Positions 1 to 6,042 of a DNA stretch of 6,622 nt are shown in pieces (position 1 is the stretch's first letter; each line of letters begins with the position of its first letter). Source of the stretch: Bdellovibrionales bacterium (lineage in GTDB: Bacteria > Bdellovibrionota > UBA1018 > CAIPTA01); contig JAKFYM010000203.1 of the NCBI GenBank assembly GCA_021730855.1, positions 1 to 6,622 of the forward strand, read 5' to 3'. The notes under the pieces are model-generated. The model worked only from the letters and a program-made list of their open reading frames with translations. It ran no database searches and was not told the origin of the DNA. The position numbers were made by a program, and so were the translations under genes.

Positions 1-468
1 AAGTCGGATTGTGTGATGCAGTTCATCCTTCTGGGCTGGCGGGGCGTAAAGTATCGCGTGAATCTTTGTGATCCCATCGTCCATATTGATTCCTACGCAG
101 CCATCGATGCCGAGAAGTATGAGCGTTCCTATGCGGGCAGCACGGCCTGCCCGGCCCCCCTCTTCGGAGCGGATTTTGAGCAGCCAGAGGGCAACCTGGC
201 GCGTTTTGCCGAGGCCAAGAAGCAGGTCTGGGAGATCTTTATGTCTGTGAAAAAGGTGTATGGAGCAAAGGCCGACCAGGTGGACGTGAACCGGGCCGAG
301 AACTTCAATCCCGACCTACCCGACACCAAGGTGGCCTGTGGGAAGTACCTTTTGGAAGCCTATTTGGACAAATGCACGGCCTTTGAGCCGCGCAAACGAG
401 ACCTAAAACCAAGTGCCCCTGCGGGGCCCTTGCCACCCGGCGTGCATCCGGCCACGATCCGTCCTTAA
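1..468 (+). CDS. Hypothetical protein, 3' part (5' end outside window)
   Basis: The frame is open from the first base to a TAA at 466-468, giving 155 residues. A GTG at 13 and an ATG at 16 could be starts, but no Shine-Dalgarno site precedes them, so I read this as the C-terminal part of a longer gene. I do not recognise the family. Visible traits are five cysteines, a moderately charged middle segment (FAEAKKQVWEIFMSVKKVYG) that could form a helix, and a proline- and alanine-rich tail after KRDLKP. Those traits would fit an exported protein, but the signal region is not in the window. The gene converges on rph with a 15-base gap that holds no convincing terminator. Being a real gene is likely; the function is unknown. 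Confidence 0.6.
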   Translation, partial: KSDCVMQFILLGWRGVKYRVNLCDPIVHIDSYAAIDAEKYERSYAGSTACPAPLFGADFEQPEGNLARFAEAKKQVWEIFMSVKKVYGAKADQVDVNRAENFNPDLPDTKVACGKYLLEAYLDKCTAFEPRKRDLKPSAPAGPLPPGVHPATIRP

Positions 469-483
469 ACCAACGTCTCAATT

Positions 484-1212
484 CTAAAGCTTTAAGCCCT
501 TTTCGATCGCCAGCTGCTGGAGCGCGGAAATCTTCTGCAGCCCTTGGGCGGCGAGGTCGATCATGGCGTCGAGGTCGGCGCGCTGGAAAAGCTGCTTTTC
601 GGCCGTGCCCTGCACTTCCACCATGGCTCCGCTGGCCGTCATCACCACGTTCATGTCCACGTCGCAGCTCACGTCCTCGCTATAGTCGAGGTCAAGGAGG
701 TGGGTGCCATTCCGCATGCCCACGCTCACGGCGGCCACGGGGTTCACGAGCGGATCGTTGGCCAGGGTGCCGGCCTTCTTGAGCTTGCCCACGGCCAAGG
801 CTAGAGCCACGTAGGCGCCACAGATGGAGGCCACGCGCGTGCCGCCATCGGCCTGGATCACGTCGCAATCAAGGAGAATGGTTTGTTCCCCTAATTTTTT
901 AAAATCGATCGCCACGCGCAGGGCCCGGCCAATCAGGCGCTGGATCTCGGCGGTGCGTCCGCCCACCTTATCGCGCTCGCGCTTGGAGCGGGTGTGGGTG
1001 GAGCGGGGGAGCATGGAGTACTCGGCCGTCACCCAGCCTTCGCCCTTTCCTTTCATGAAGGGGGGCACGCCTTTTTCCACCGAAGCCGTGCAGAGCACCT
1101 TGGTGTAGCCGAAGGTCACGAGGCAGCTGCCCTCGGCATAGCGGTTCACGCCCACTTCGAAGGTGATGGGGCGAAGGTCGGCAGGGGTGCGTTCAAAGGA
1201 TCGAGCGGTCAT
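484..1212 (-). CDS. rph: Ribonuclease PH
   Basis: RNase PH is a cytoplasmic, phosphate-dependent 3'-5' exoribonuclease that trims tRNA 3' ends and other RNAs, releasing nucleoside diphosphates; the family works as a hexameric ring. The 242-residue length is normal (about 238-245). Family blocks are in order: GWVTAEYSMLPRSTHTR (59-75), GGRTAEIQRLIGR (84-96), LDCDVIQADGGTR (114-126), EDVSCDVDMNVVMT (179-192) and MVEVQGTAE (197-205). Arg86 and Arg126, the phosphate-binding arginines in characterised members, are present, as is the catalytic aspartate pair (Asp180 and Asp186). The ATG is preceded by AGAGG and overlaps the nth stop codon in an ATGA, so translation is probably coupled to nth. It is the last gene of the polX-nth-rph operon. 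Identification is secure. Confidence 0.97.
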   Translation of the reverse strand: MTARSFERTPADLRPITFEVGVNRYAEGSCLVTFGYTKVLCTASVEKGVPPFMKGKGEGWVTAEYSMLPRSTHTRSKRERDKVGGRTAEIQRLIGRALRVAIDFKKLGEQTILLDCDVIQADGGTRVASICGAYVALALAVGKLKKAGTLANDPLVNPVAAVSVGMRNGTHLLDLDYSEDVSCDVDMNVVMTASGAMVEVQGTAEKQLFQRADLDAMIDLAAQGLQKISALQQLAIEKGLKL

Positions 1213-1868
1213 GGAACCTCTTTTCGGCCATAGTCACAGTAGGGACGGATGACGCACTCACTGCAGCGTGGGCGCCGGGCGATGCATATCTTTCTACCAT
1301 GAAGGATGAGCCAATGCGAAAACTTCGTCCACTGCTCCTTAGGGACAATCGGCAAAAGCACCTGTTCGATTTTGACCGGATCCTCCTCCTGCACGAGGCC
1401 GATGAGGTTGGTGAGGCGTCGCACATGGGTGTCGACGACAATGCCCTGGGCGTTATTAAATGCGTCTCCCAGGAGCACGTTCGCCGTCTTGCGGCCCACG
1501 CCCGGGAGCTCGACAAGCTCCTCGATGGTTTGCGGCAGCTGGCCGGCGTGTTTTTCTCGGATCATTTTGGCGGCACCGATGAGGCTCTTGGTTTTGTTCC
1601 GAAAAAAGTTGATGGACTTGATGAGCTCTTCCACTTTTTCCGGCTTAGCGCGGGCCATCTCCTTAGCACTGGGAAAGGCGGCAAAGAGGGCAGGGGTGGT
1701 GAGGTTCACGCGCACATCGGTGCACTGGGCGGAGAGGATGGTGGCGAAGAGGAGCTGCTCGGGGGTGGAGTAGTGGAGGGCGCATTTGGCGTCGGGGTAC
1801 TCGCGGTCGAGGTACTCCCCGATCACCTGCACTCGACGTTTCTTTTCCGCTAGCGATTCTCTAGCCAA
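1209..1868 (-). CDS. nth: Endonuclease III (DNA glycosylase / AP lyase)
   Basis: Endonuclease III removes oxidised pyrimidines from DNA and cuts at the resulting abasic site, starting base excision repair. The 219-residue protein has the family signature LPGVGRKTANVLL (121-133), a helix-hairpin-helix containing catalytic Lys127, followed by VDTHV with catalytic Asp146. The C-terminal iron-sulfur loop is complete, with cysteines 195, 202, 205 and 211 spaced C-X6-C-X2-C-X5-C. It starts at a TTG: no other start codon in this frame fits the family's N-terminus, and an AGGAG lies 8 bases upstream inside the end of polX. It overlaps polX by 19 bases and rph by 4. The TTG and overlap suggest expression tied to polX translation. 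Identification is secure; the start is well supported. Confidence 0.97.
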   Translation of the reverse strand: MARESLAEKKRRVQVIGEYLDREYPDAKCALHYSTPEQLLFATILSAQCTDVRVNLTTPALFAAFPSAKEMARAKPEKVEELIKSINFFRNKTKSLIGAAKMIREKHAGQLPQTIEELVELPGVGRKTANVLLGDAFNNAQGIVVDTHVRRLTNLIGLVQEEDPVKIEQVLLPIVPKEQWTKFSHWLILHGRKICIARRPRCSECVIRPYCDYGRKEVP

Positions 1869-3463
1869 GCTTCCATCTCCTGTCGGGTCTTGGTGTTGAC
1901 CACGTCCTCGCGGCGGAGGCCGGCCTTGCGTGCCATCCAGAGGCCGTATTTCACGTCGTCGAGGCCTTCGGCGCTATGGGCGTCGGGGAAGATCCCGATC
2001 GGGATGCCGAGGGCCTGGGCGCGGGGGAGGAGGCGCCAGTCGATGTCGAGGCGGTAGGGGTTGGCGTTGAGCTCGATGGATTTTCCGCATTTGGCGGCGG
2101 TGGCGAGCACGGCCTCCTGATCGAAATCATAGGCTTCGCGCCCGAGCAGGAGGCGGCCCGACCAATGCCCGAGCCAGGTGGTGGCGGGGTTTTCCAAAGC
2201 CCGGCAGAGGCGCTTGGTCATGTCGTCGCGGCTCATCTTCATCTGGCCGTGCACGGAGGCGATCACGAAATCAAAATGGGCGAGGAATTCTTGCGGAAAG
2301 TCTAAGGAGCCATCGGCCAGGATATCGCTCTCGATGCCTTGGAAGATGCGCAGGCTCGGGTACTTTTCCTGAAGGGCGTCGATCTCGCGCCTTTGCTCGA
2401 GCACGCGCGCTTCGTTGAGGCCGTGGGCGTAAAAAGCGGTTTGCGAATGCTCGGATACGCCTAAATATTCTAGGTTTCGTTCCAGGGCAGCCTGCACCAT
2501 TTCCTCCAGGGTGTTTTTGCCGTCGCTCCATTTGGTGTGGAGGTGGAAGACGCCGCGAATGTCGTCCACTTCCACCAATCCTGTGGGGGCGTGGCCTAGA
2601 TCGCGGCATTCGGGTGGGAGGAAATCGAGCTGTTTTGCTTGGAAGATTTTTTCCTCGCTGGGGGAGGCGGGGAGCGGGCCAAGATTTTCCACATAGGCCG
2701 CCGGGCCCGTGGTGGTGAGTAGGGTGCTGCCAAATGCGGAAGCAGGGCTAATCCAGGCCCGCACTTTCAGGCCGTTCTCCGAGCTGGCTTGGTAGCTATG
2801 GTCGGGGGCCAGGGCATAGCCGGCGGCTTCTAGGCTAGCAGGGATTTTTCCATTTCCTTGAAGGACAAAATCAAGAGAGCCAATCACTTCGCAGCGGCGC
2901 CGCAGCTCCCCGGTCTCGCTTACCGCTTCCACTCCGGGGAGCGCGGCGAGCTGGGCTTGCACGAGGGCGCTCTCCTGGAGGGCCATTGGCAGGATGACCT
3001 TGCCCTTATAGCCCTTGAGGCGGGCAATGCTCTTGAGAATATTGGTTTGGGTTTTTTCGCCAAAGCCTTTGAGGTCCACGAGGCGATTCTCCTGGCAGGC
3101 GTATTCGAGCTCCGCTAGGCTGCCGATGCTGAGCTGCTCAAAGAGGGCTTTGGATTTTTTGGGTCCCAGGCCCGGAACTTTGCGCAGCTCGAAAATGGTC
3201 GGGGGGAAAAGTTTTTTGAGTTCCTCGTATTCCCCCGTGCTTCCAGTCTGCACAAATTCCTTGGCGAGGGCCTGGGAGCCCTTGCCCACGCCGGCGATTT
3301 TGCCGATCTCGCCCGAGGCCACGAGCATGGCGAGCGAGCGCGAGTCTTCTTCCAGAAGATCTGCCACGTTTTGCAAGGCGCGGACTTTAAAAGGATTCTC
3401 TCCCTTCATTTCGGCAAGGAACGCCATTTCACGCAGCATCTGGACAAAAGCTTCACTGGCCAT
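1850..3463 (-). CDS. polX: PolX-family protein: degenerate polymerase X domain plus PHP phosphoesterase
   Basis: Bacterial PolX enzymes combine a beta-like gap-filling DNA polymerase with a C-terminal PHP domain that acts as a metal-dependent 3'-5' exonuclease/phosphoesterase in DNA repair. Here 537 residues (family about 570) show the N-terminal 8-kDa region with ENPFKVRAL and hairpin motifs near 58-66, 97-107 and 132-138. The PHP domain starts near 304. All nine expected metal ligands are visible: His308, His310, Asp314, His339, Glu378, His405, His433, Asp494 and His496. The palm domain is altered: the usual GS..RR..DxD motif reads TGELRRRCEVIGSLDF, so the Ser is Glu186, the first Asp is Ser196, and only Asp198 remains. 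By ungapped alignment the third Asp is Arg235. I infer a nuclease or structural protein without polymerase activity. The ATG fits the family N-terminus, though the Shine-Dalgarno site is weak. First gene of the operon. Confidence 0.93.
   Translation of the reverse strand: MASEAFVQMLREMAFLAEMKGENPFKVRALQNVADLLEEDSRSLAMLVASGEIGKIAGVGKGSQALAKEFVQTGSTGEYEELKKLFPPTIFELRKVPGLGPKKSKALFEQLSIGSLAELEYACQENRLVDLKGFGEKTQTNILKSIARLKGYKGKVILPMALQESALVQAQLAALPGVEAVSETGELRRRCEVIGSLDFVLQGNGKIPASLEAAGYALAPDHSYQASSENGLKVRAWISPASAFGSTLLTTTGPAAYVENLGPLPASPSEEKIFQAKQLDFLPPECRDLGHAPTGLVEVDDIRGVFHLHTKWSDGKNTLEEMVQAALERNLEYLGVSEHSQTAFYAHGLNEARVLEQRREIDALQEKYPSLRIFQGIESDILADGSLDFPQEFLAHFDFVIASVHGQMKMSRDDMTKRLCRALENPATTWLGHWSGRLLLGREAYDFDQEAVLATAAKCGKSIELNANPYRLDIDWRLLPRAQALGIPIGIFPDAHSAEGLDDVKYGLWMARKAGLRREDVVNTKTRQEMEAWLENR
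1877..1881 (-). promoter_or_regulatory. Shine-Dalgarno site fixing the TTG start of nth
   Basis: On the minus strand AGGAG lies 8 bases before the TTG at 1868. It sits inside the last codons of polX, so ribosomes finishing polX can restart on nth. It is the main support for a non-ATG start. Confidence 0.75.
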
Positions 3464-3516
3464 GAAAGGTATTTACCACAGTCTTGGCTGCCCCTCTCGC
3501 TAGGAAGCCTTTCTGC

Positions 3517-3545
3517 TTGCTTGCCGGTGGCCTTATCGATATAAC
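3517..3545 (+). promoter_or_regulatory. Candidate promoter of gene A
   Basis: TTGCTT at 3517-3522 and TATAAC at 3540-3545 are separated by 17 bases, a good sigma-70 geometry. The predicted transcript would start near 3552, leaving a leader of about 33 bases before the ATG at 3585. It lies in the 121-base divergent gap between polX and gene A. I found no equally convincing promoter for polX on the other strand. Confidence 0.45.
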
Positions 3546-3584
3546 GCACCACGAAACAATTCCCTTCAAGCCTTAGGAGAGATA

Positions 3585-4091
3585 ATGAAAGCCTTTTCGA
3601 TTTTGGTCCTAGCTCTATTTAGTATTGCTGCTCGGGCTGAGACCCTGACATGCGTTTTTACTACGCCTTTTATTAGTATAATGGTGGACCCAGAAGCAAC
3701 GGCAGTGATTGTTACCAACGAGCCGGAGAACAAATCCACTACTTATCCTGTTCTCGAGACGCAGGTAGGAGAAGAGGCTCGTGTGATTTTCGGAGCGGGA
3801 GAAGAAGCGAATTGGCGTTTAGCATATCGTGAGGATGGGCAAGGCAGCGACGGAATGTCGGACTTTGGGTATCCCTATTCCGCAAGGGCTTGGATTGGTA
3901 ACGAAGACAGCGGCGCTTTGCATGGCGGTTGTTATAGCGCCAGCAAGCCCCGAACTGGCGAAGTGCCAACAGTGCCGAATCCGATAATGTCGCGCGTGCG
4001 ACGGCTCCGGCAGGCGGAGGTGGATAGGATGTTGCTGATGAATGATCTGCTGCGGGCTCGTTGTTGGGCAATCGGTGATTGCCTTAGGTAG
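3585..4091 (+). CDS. Small secreted protein, paralog A, with C-terminal extension
   Basis: This 168-residue protein belongs with genes B and C. An AGGAG (3575-3579) lies 5 bases before the ATG. Residues 1-18 form a Sec signal peptide ending ARA, so the mature protein begins at Glu19. The shared domain runs from Cys23 to about Lys121. It contains FTTPFISI, a GAGEE segment, YREDGQGSDGMSD (81-93), YPYSA and GGCYSASKP with Cys116. The two conserved cysteines would form a disulfide after export, probably in the periplasm or outside. Unlike B and C, it carries about 45 extra residues that are basic and partly helical, with a second Cys pair (160 and 166). I do not recognise a named family or function. 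The gene is divergent from polX and followed by only a weak hairpin. Confidence 0.85.
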   Translation: MKAFSILVLALFSIAARAETLTCVFTTPFISIMVDPEATAVIVTNEPENKSTTYPVLETQVGEEARVIFGAGEEANWRLAYREDGQGSDGMSDFGYPYSARAWIGNEDSGALHGGCYSASKPRTGEVPTVPNPIMSRVRRLRQAEVDRMLLMNDLLRARCWAIGDCLR

Positions 4092-4105
4092 TTCCGATTT
4101 CTTGT

Positions 4106-4130
4106 CACTCTTTTCTAGAGAGTGGGCTTT
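4106..4130 (+). terminator. Weak or decayed terminator after gene A
   Basis: A 7-bp stem (4106-4112 with 4118-4124, one G-T pair) with a 5-base loop is followed by GGCTTTATCC rather than a clean T run. The right side, AGAGTGGGCTTT, resembles the right arm of the gene B terminator, so this may be an eroded copy. Termination here is probably leaky, allowing read-through into gene B. Confidence 0.35.
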
Positions 4131-4156
4131 ATCCTGCAGCGTTTGATTTTTTCTAC

Positions 4157-4185
4157 TTGTCTCTCAATGGCATTGCCGCTACAAG
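4157..4185 (+). promoter_or_regulatory. Candidate promoter of gene B
   Basis: TTGTCT (4157-4162) and TACAAG (4180-4185) are spaced by 17 bases, each matching the sigma-70 consensus at four of six positions. The distance from the -10 element to the ATG (41 bases) resembles genes A (39) and C (35). The -10 element is also the left arm of a perfect 6-bp inverted repeat (TACAAG, loop TCGG, CTTGTA, 4180-4195) that could act as an operator. The rest of the 4092-4226 gap shows nothing else. Confidence 0.35.
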
Positions 4186-4226
4186 TCGGCTTGTAAGACC
4201 CCTTAACCCTAAGCTTAGGAGAGACG

Positions 4227-4610
4227 ATGAAAACCCTTTCGATTCTAGCCCTCGCTCTATTTAGTGTTACCGCTCAGGCCGAGCCTTTGACCTGCACTTT
4301 CACGGAGCCCTTTATTGGCATCGTGGTAGACCAAGAGGCAAAAACTGTGGTTGTTACCAACGAGCAAGAGGGCGAGTCCATCACTCATCCTATTCTCGAG
4401 ACTCATGTGGGTAAGGAAGAAACTCGAGTGATTTTCGGAGCCGGAGAGGAAGAGAATTCGGTTCTCGTGTACCGCGAGGATGGACAAGGCAGCGATGGAA
4501 TGTCGGATCTAGTGTATCCTTACTCCGCACAGACGTGGACTGGCGAGGATGGCATTTTCCATGGCGGTTGCTACACTGCCAGCAAGCCTCCTGTAGGCGA
4601 GCAGCCTTAA
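4227..4610 (+). CDS. Small secreted protein, paralog B
   Basis: A 127-residue exported protein with AGGAG (4217-4221) 5 bases before the ATG. Residues 1-18 are a Sec signal peptide (MKTLSILALALFSVTAQA) cut before Glu19. The mature domain is about 109 residues with exactly two cysteines, 23 and 115, which frame it and probably pair. Conserved stretches shared with gene A are TFTEPFI (24-30), VIFGAGEE (68-75), YREDGQGSDGMSD (82-94), YPYSA (97-101) and GGCYTASKP (113-121). The Asp/Gly-rich motif could bind a metal such as calcium; that is inference. It is closer to A than to C, implying tandem duplication. It looks like the basic form of the family, without A's tail. Function unknown. Confidence 0.87.
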   Translation: MKTLSILALALFSVTAQAEPLTCTFTEPFIGIVVDQEAKTVVVTNEQEGESITHPILETHVGKEETRVIFGAGEEENSVLVYREDGQGSDGMSDLVYPYSAQTWTGEDGIFHGGCYTASKPPVGEQP

Positions 4611-4626
4611 GAAATTCAAGATCGAC

Positions 4627-4664
4627 AAAAAAGCCCGCTCCTAAGAAGGAGTGGGCTTTTTTTT
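4627..4664. terminator. Bidirectional terminator between genes B and D
   Basis: An 11-bp stem (4632-4642 with 4647-4657, one G-T pair) has a 4-base loop. It is flanked by six A on the left and eight T on the right, so it reads as an intrinsic terminator on both strands. It lies between the stop of gene B (4610) and the stop of the convergent gene D (4681) and can serve both. Confidence 0.9.
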
Positions 4665-4680
4665 GACCGGAGGTCGCCAG

Positions 4681-5175
4681 TTATTTTACAGGGGGCGGCG
4701 GGGGAGGCGAAGAGGGAGGGCGTGGTCCCCAACGCTTATCCAATCCATCGAGCGAATAAGCCACTTGGGTGGGAGGAGCAGGCGGTGCTGGAGGAGGCGT
4801 AGGCCAAACCCCACCAAAATATCGATCTCTAACGGCGGCGCTACTGCGAGCTAGTTGAAATTCCTGCTCGGCACTTGGGCAAGCAGAGAGGTAGTAGGCC
4901 ACAAGTCCTTCGTAATCGAAAATGTTGTCTACACCCTCGAGAACAAATCCAACTGCAGTAGGCCAGAAATAGAGCTCCCTTTGGTCCGCATATTTTTGGA
5001 TCGCCTCCAGCGTTTGTTCGATCTCTTCACAGCTGTGGAGTTCGATGGTCCTCATTCTTTGCCTATTGTCCTGTGTGCTCCAGGTGTCCGGTTCCGCAAA
5101 ATTGTAGGCCGCAAATGTGGATGGAGAAGAAATGGGGAGAAGGGTGAGGGCGAGTAGAAGTGTTTTTTGAAGCAT
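4681..5175 (-). CDS. Putative exported protein with proline-rich C-terminus (gene D)
   Basis: I do not recognise this protein. I chose the ATG at 5175 (164 residues) because it gives a compact signal peptide: Lys4, a leucine-rich core (5-13), and a cut near STFA (19-22). A TTG at 5190 would add five residues and interrupt that layout. The mature protein has a probably helical middle region with two cysteines, 49 and 99, that could form a disulfide. From about 124 there is a proline-rich tail, WPTPPPAPPAPP, and near the end a run of six prolines. Such tails often span cell-wall layers or bind partners, but that is only inference. It shares no motif with paralogs A-C, though it sits between B and C in the opposite orientation. 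The Shine-Dalgarno site is weak (GGAA). Confidence 0.72.
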   Translation of the reverse strand: MLQKTLLLALTLLPISSPSTFAAYNFAEPDTWSTQDNRQRMRTIELHSCEEIEQTLEAIQKYADQRELYFWPTAVGFVLEGVDNIFDYEGLVAYYLSACPSAEQEFQLARSSAAVRDRYFGGVWPTPPPAPPAPPTQVAYSLDGLDKRWGPRPPSSPPPPPPVK

Positions 5176-5206
5176 GTATACGTTTTCCAAATGGTTGAAT
5201 GCGCAG

Positions 5207-5236
5207 GGTGTAACACATGGCAGTAAGCTTGTTCAA
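5207..5236 (-). promoter_or_regulatory. Candidate promoter of gene D
   Basis: On the minus strand TTGAAC (5236-5231) and TACACC (5212-5207) are 18 bases apart. The -10 is preceded by TGT, giving an extended -10 form. The predicted start near 5200 leaves a leader of about 25 bases before the ATG at 5175. It lies in the 193-base divergent gap between D and C, which also holds a short (GA)5 run near 5254-5263. Confidence 0.33.
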
Positions 5237-5304
5237 GGCTTCTATACTGCGGTGAGAGAGAGAAATTCACCCATGAAATGACGCGTGTGCGCTGTTTTTC
5301 TATC

Positions 5305-5333
5305 TTGCATCGAGCCTCGCGCTTCGTTAGAAG
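5305..5333 (+). promoter_or_regulatory. Candidate promoter of gene C
   Basis: TTGCAT (5305-5310) and TAGAAG (5328-5333) are 17 bases apart, with the ATG 35 bases beyond. The 15 bases starting at the -10 match the corresponding 15 bases of gene B at 12 positions, supporting descent from a common upstream region. Consensus match alone is modest. Confidence 0.35.
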
Positions 5334-5368
5334 GCGGCCTGTCCATCAACTGCAATGTTAGGAGAAAT

Positions 5369-5758
5369 ATGAAAACCCTATCTATCTTGGCTCTAGCTCT
5401 GTTCAGTGTTTCCGCCCAGGCGGAAGTGATTACCTGCAACTTCACGGAGCCCTTCATCACCATGAATGTGAATGAAGAAGCAAAAACTATCGAAGTTATC
5501 GACAATAGTATGGATGAGACGCATTTTTACCAGATGAACGAGTTTGGTACGGAAAAAGATGGCCGCACTCGCGTGGGCTATGGAGAAGGAATCGATGCTT
5601 CGGTTCTCATCTATGTGAAAGATGGCAAGGGCACCGATGGGATGTCGGATATGATCTATCCGTATTCGGCGGAATCTTGGGCTAGCCACTCTGACGTGCT
5701 CTACGGTGCTTGCTATACCGCCAGCAATCCTCCCAGAGAACCCGAAGAGCATAACTAG
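5369..5758 (+). CDS. Small secreted protein, paralog C
   Basis: A 129-residue exported protein of the A/B family. The frame is open upstream to 5285, but the ATG at 5369 is the start: AGGAG (5360-5364) lies 4 bases before it and it restores the same signal peptide as gene B (MKTLSILALALFSV identical), cut after Ala18. Cys23 and Cys115 are conserved, as are NFTEPFI (24-30), DGKGTDGMSD (85-94), YPYSA (97-101) and GACYTAS (113-119). The segment between about 43 and 77 has diverged strongly: the GAGEE block is replaced by GYGEGID. The tail is acidic (REPEEHN). It is the most divergent of the three copies and is separated from B by the inverted gene D. Function unknown. Confidence 0.87.
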   Translation: MKTLSILALALFSVSAQAEVITCNFTEPFITMNVNEEAKTIEVIDNSMDETHFYQMNEFGTEKDGRTRVGYGEGIDASVLIYVKDGKGTDGMSDMIYPYSAESWASHSDVLYGACYTASNPPREPEEHN

Positions 5759-5793
5759 AAAAAAGCCCGTTCCTAAAGAGCGGGCTTTTTTTT
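5759..5793 (+). terminator. Intrinsic terminator of gene C
   Basis: Directly after the TAG stop, a 9-bp stem (5764-5772 with 5778-5786, one G-T pair) with a 5-base loop is preceded by six A and followed by eight T. It closely resembles the gene B terminator, sharing the AAAAAAGCCCG start and GGGCTTTTTTTT end, so it was probably duplicated with the gene. Confidence 0.92.
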
Positions 5794-5827
5794 CGCTTTC
5801 CAGAAAGAGGGATGTCAGATTCGCTTG

Positions 5828-5857
5828 TTGACTTCTCAAGCCTCGCTATGTTCTATT
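5828..5857 (+). promoter_or_regulatory. Candidate promoter of tRNA-fMet
   Basis: TTGACT (5828-5833, five of six consensus) and TCTATT (5852-5857, four of six) are 18 bases apart. CCC follows the -10 immediately; a GC-rich discriminator is typical of stringently controlled stable-RNA promoters. The start near 5864 leaves about 11 bases before the tRNA. An alternative pair is TTGTTG (5825) with TATGTT (5847), spacing 16. Confidence 0.55.
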
Positions 5858-5874
5858 CCCTCTACACAAATTGA

Positions 5875-5951
<77 letters not shown>

Positions 5952-5952
5952 C

Positions 5953-5996
5953 TTAAAACCCGATCCGCCATAGGCGGAGCGGGTTTTAAAGTTTTT
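5953..5996 (+). terminator. Strong intrinsic terminator of tRNA-fMet
   Basis: A 17-base stem (5953-5969 with 5973-5989) with a single A-G mismatch and a 3-base ATA loop begins two bases after the CCA and is followed by five T at 5992-5996. The A and T runs inside the stem also give it terminator shape on the minus strand. Confidence 0.9.
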
Positions 5997-6042
5997 GCTG
6001 GGCTGGTGTGCTTGAAGCGACCACCGCAGGTGAGTTGGTTCA

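Noticed and set aside
485..494. Palindrome TAAAGCTTTA at the end of rph as a terminator
   Set aside because: Too short, with no loop and no T run; no convincing terminator was found between rph and the first gene.
544..804. Histidine- and glycine-rich open frame on the plus strand
   Set aside because: Antisense to rph; the His/Val richness mirrors rph codons and no start site is supported.
1299..1853. 184-codon open frame on the plus strand
   Set aside because: It is entirely antisense to nth, whose motifs are complete; it arises from the GC-rich codon pattern of nth.
2271..2609. Arginine- and proline-rich open frame on the minus strand
   Set aside because: Same strand as polX but a different frame, lying inside the intact PHP domain; no plausible independent start.
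3739..4071. 110-codon open frame on the minus strand
   Set aside because: Antisense to paralog A, whose signal peptide, ribosome binding site and paralogs prove the plus-strand reading.
5285..5368. N-terminal extension of paralog C from an upstream ATG
   Set aside because: It would bury the signal peptide behind 28 unrelated residues, while the ATG at 5369 has a good AGGAG and matches A and B.
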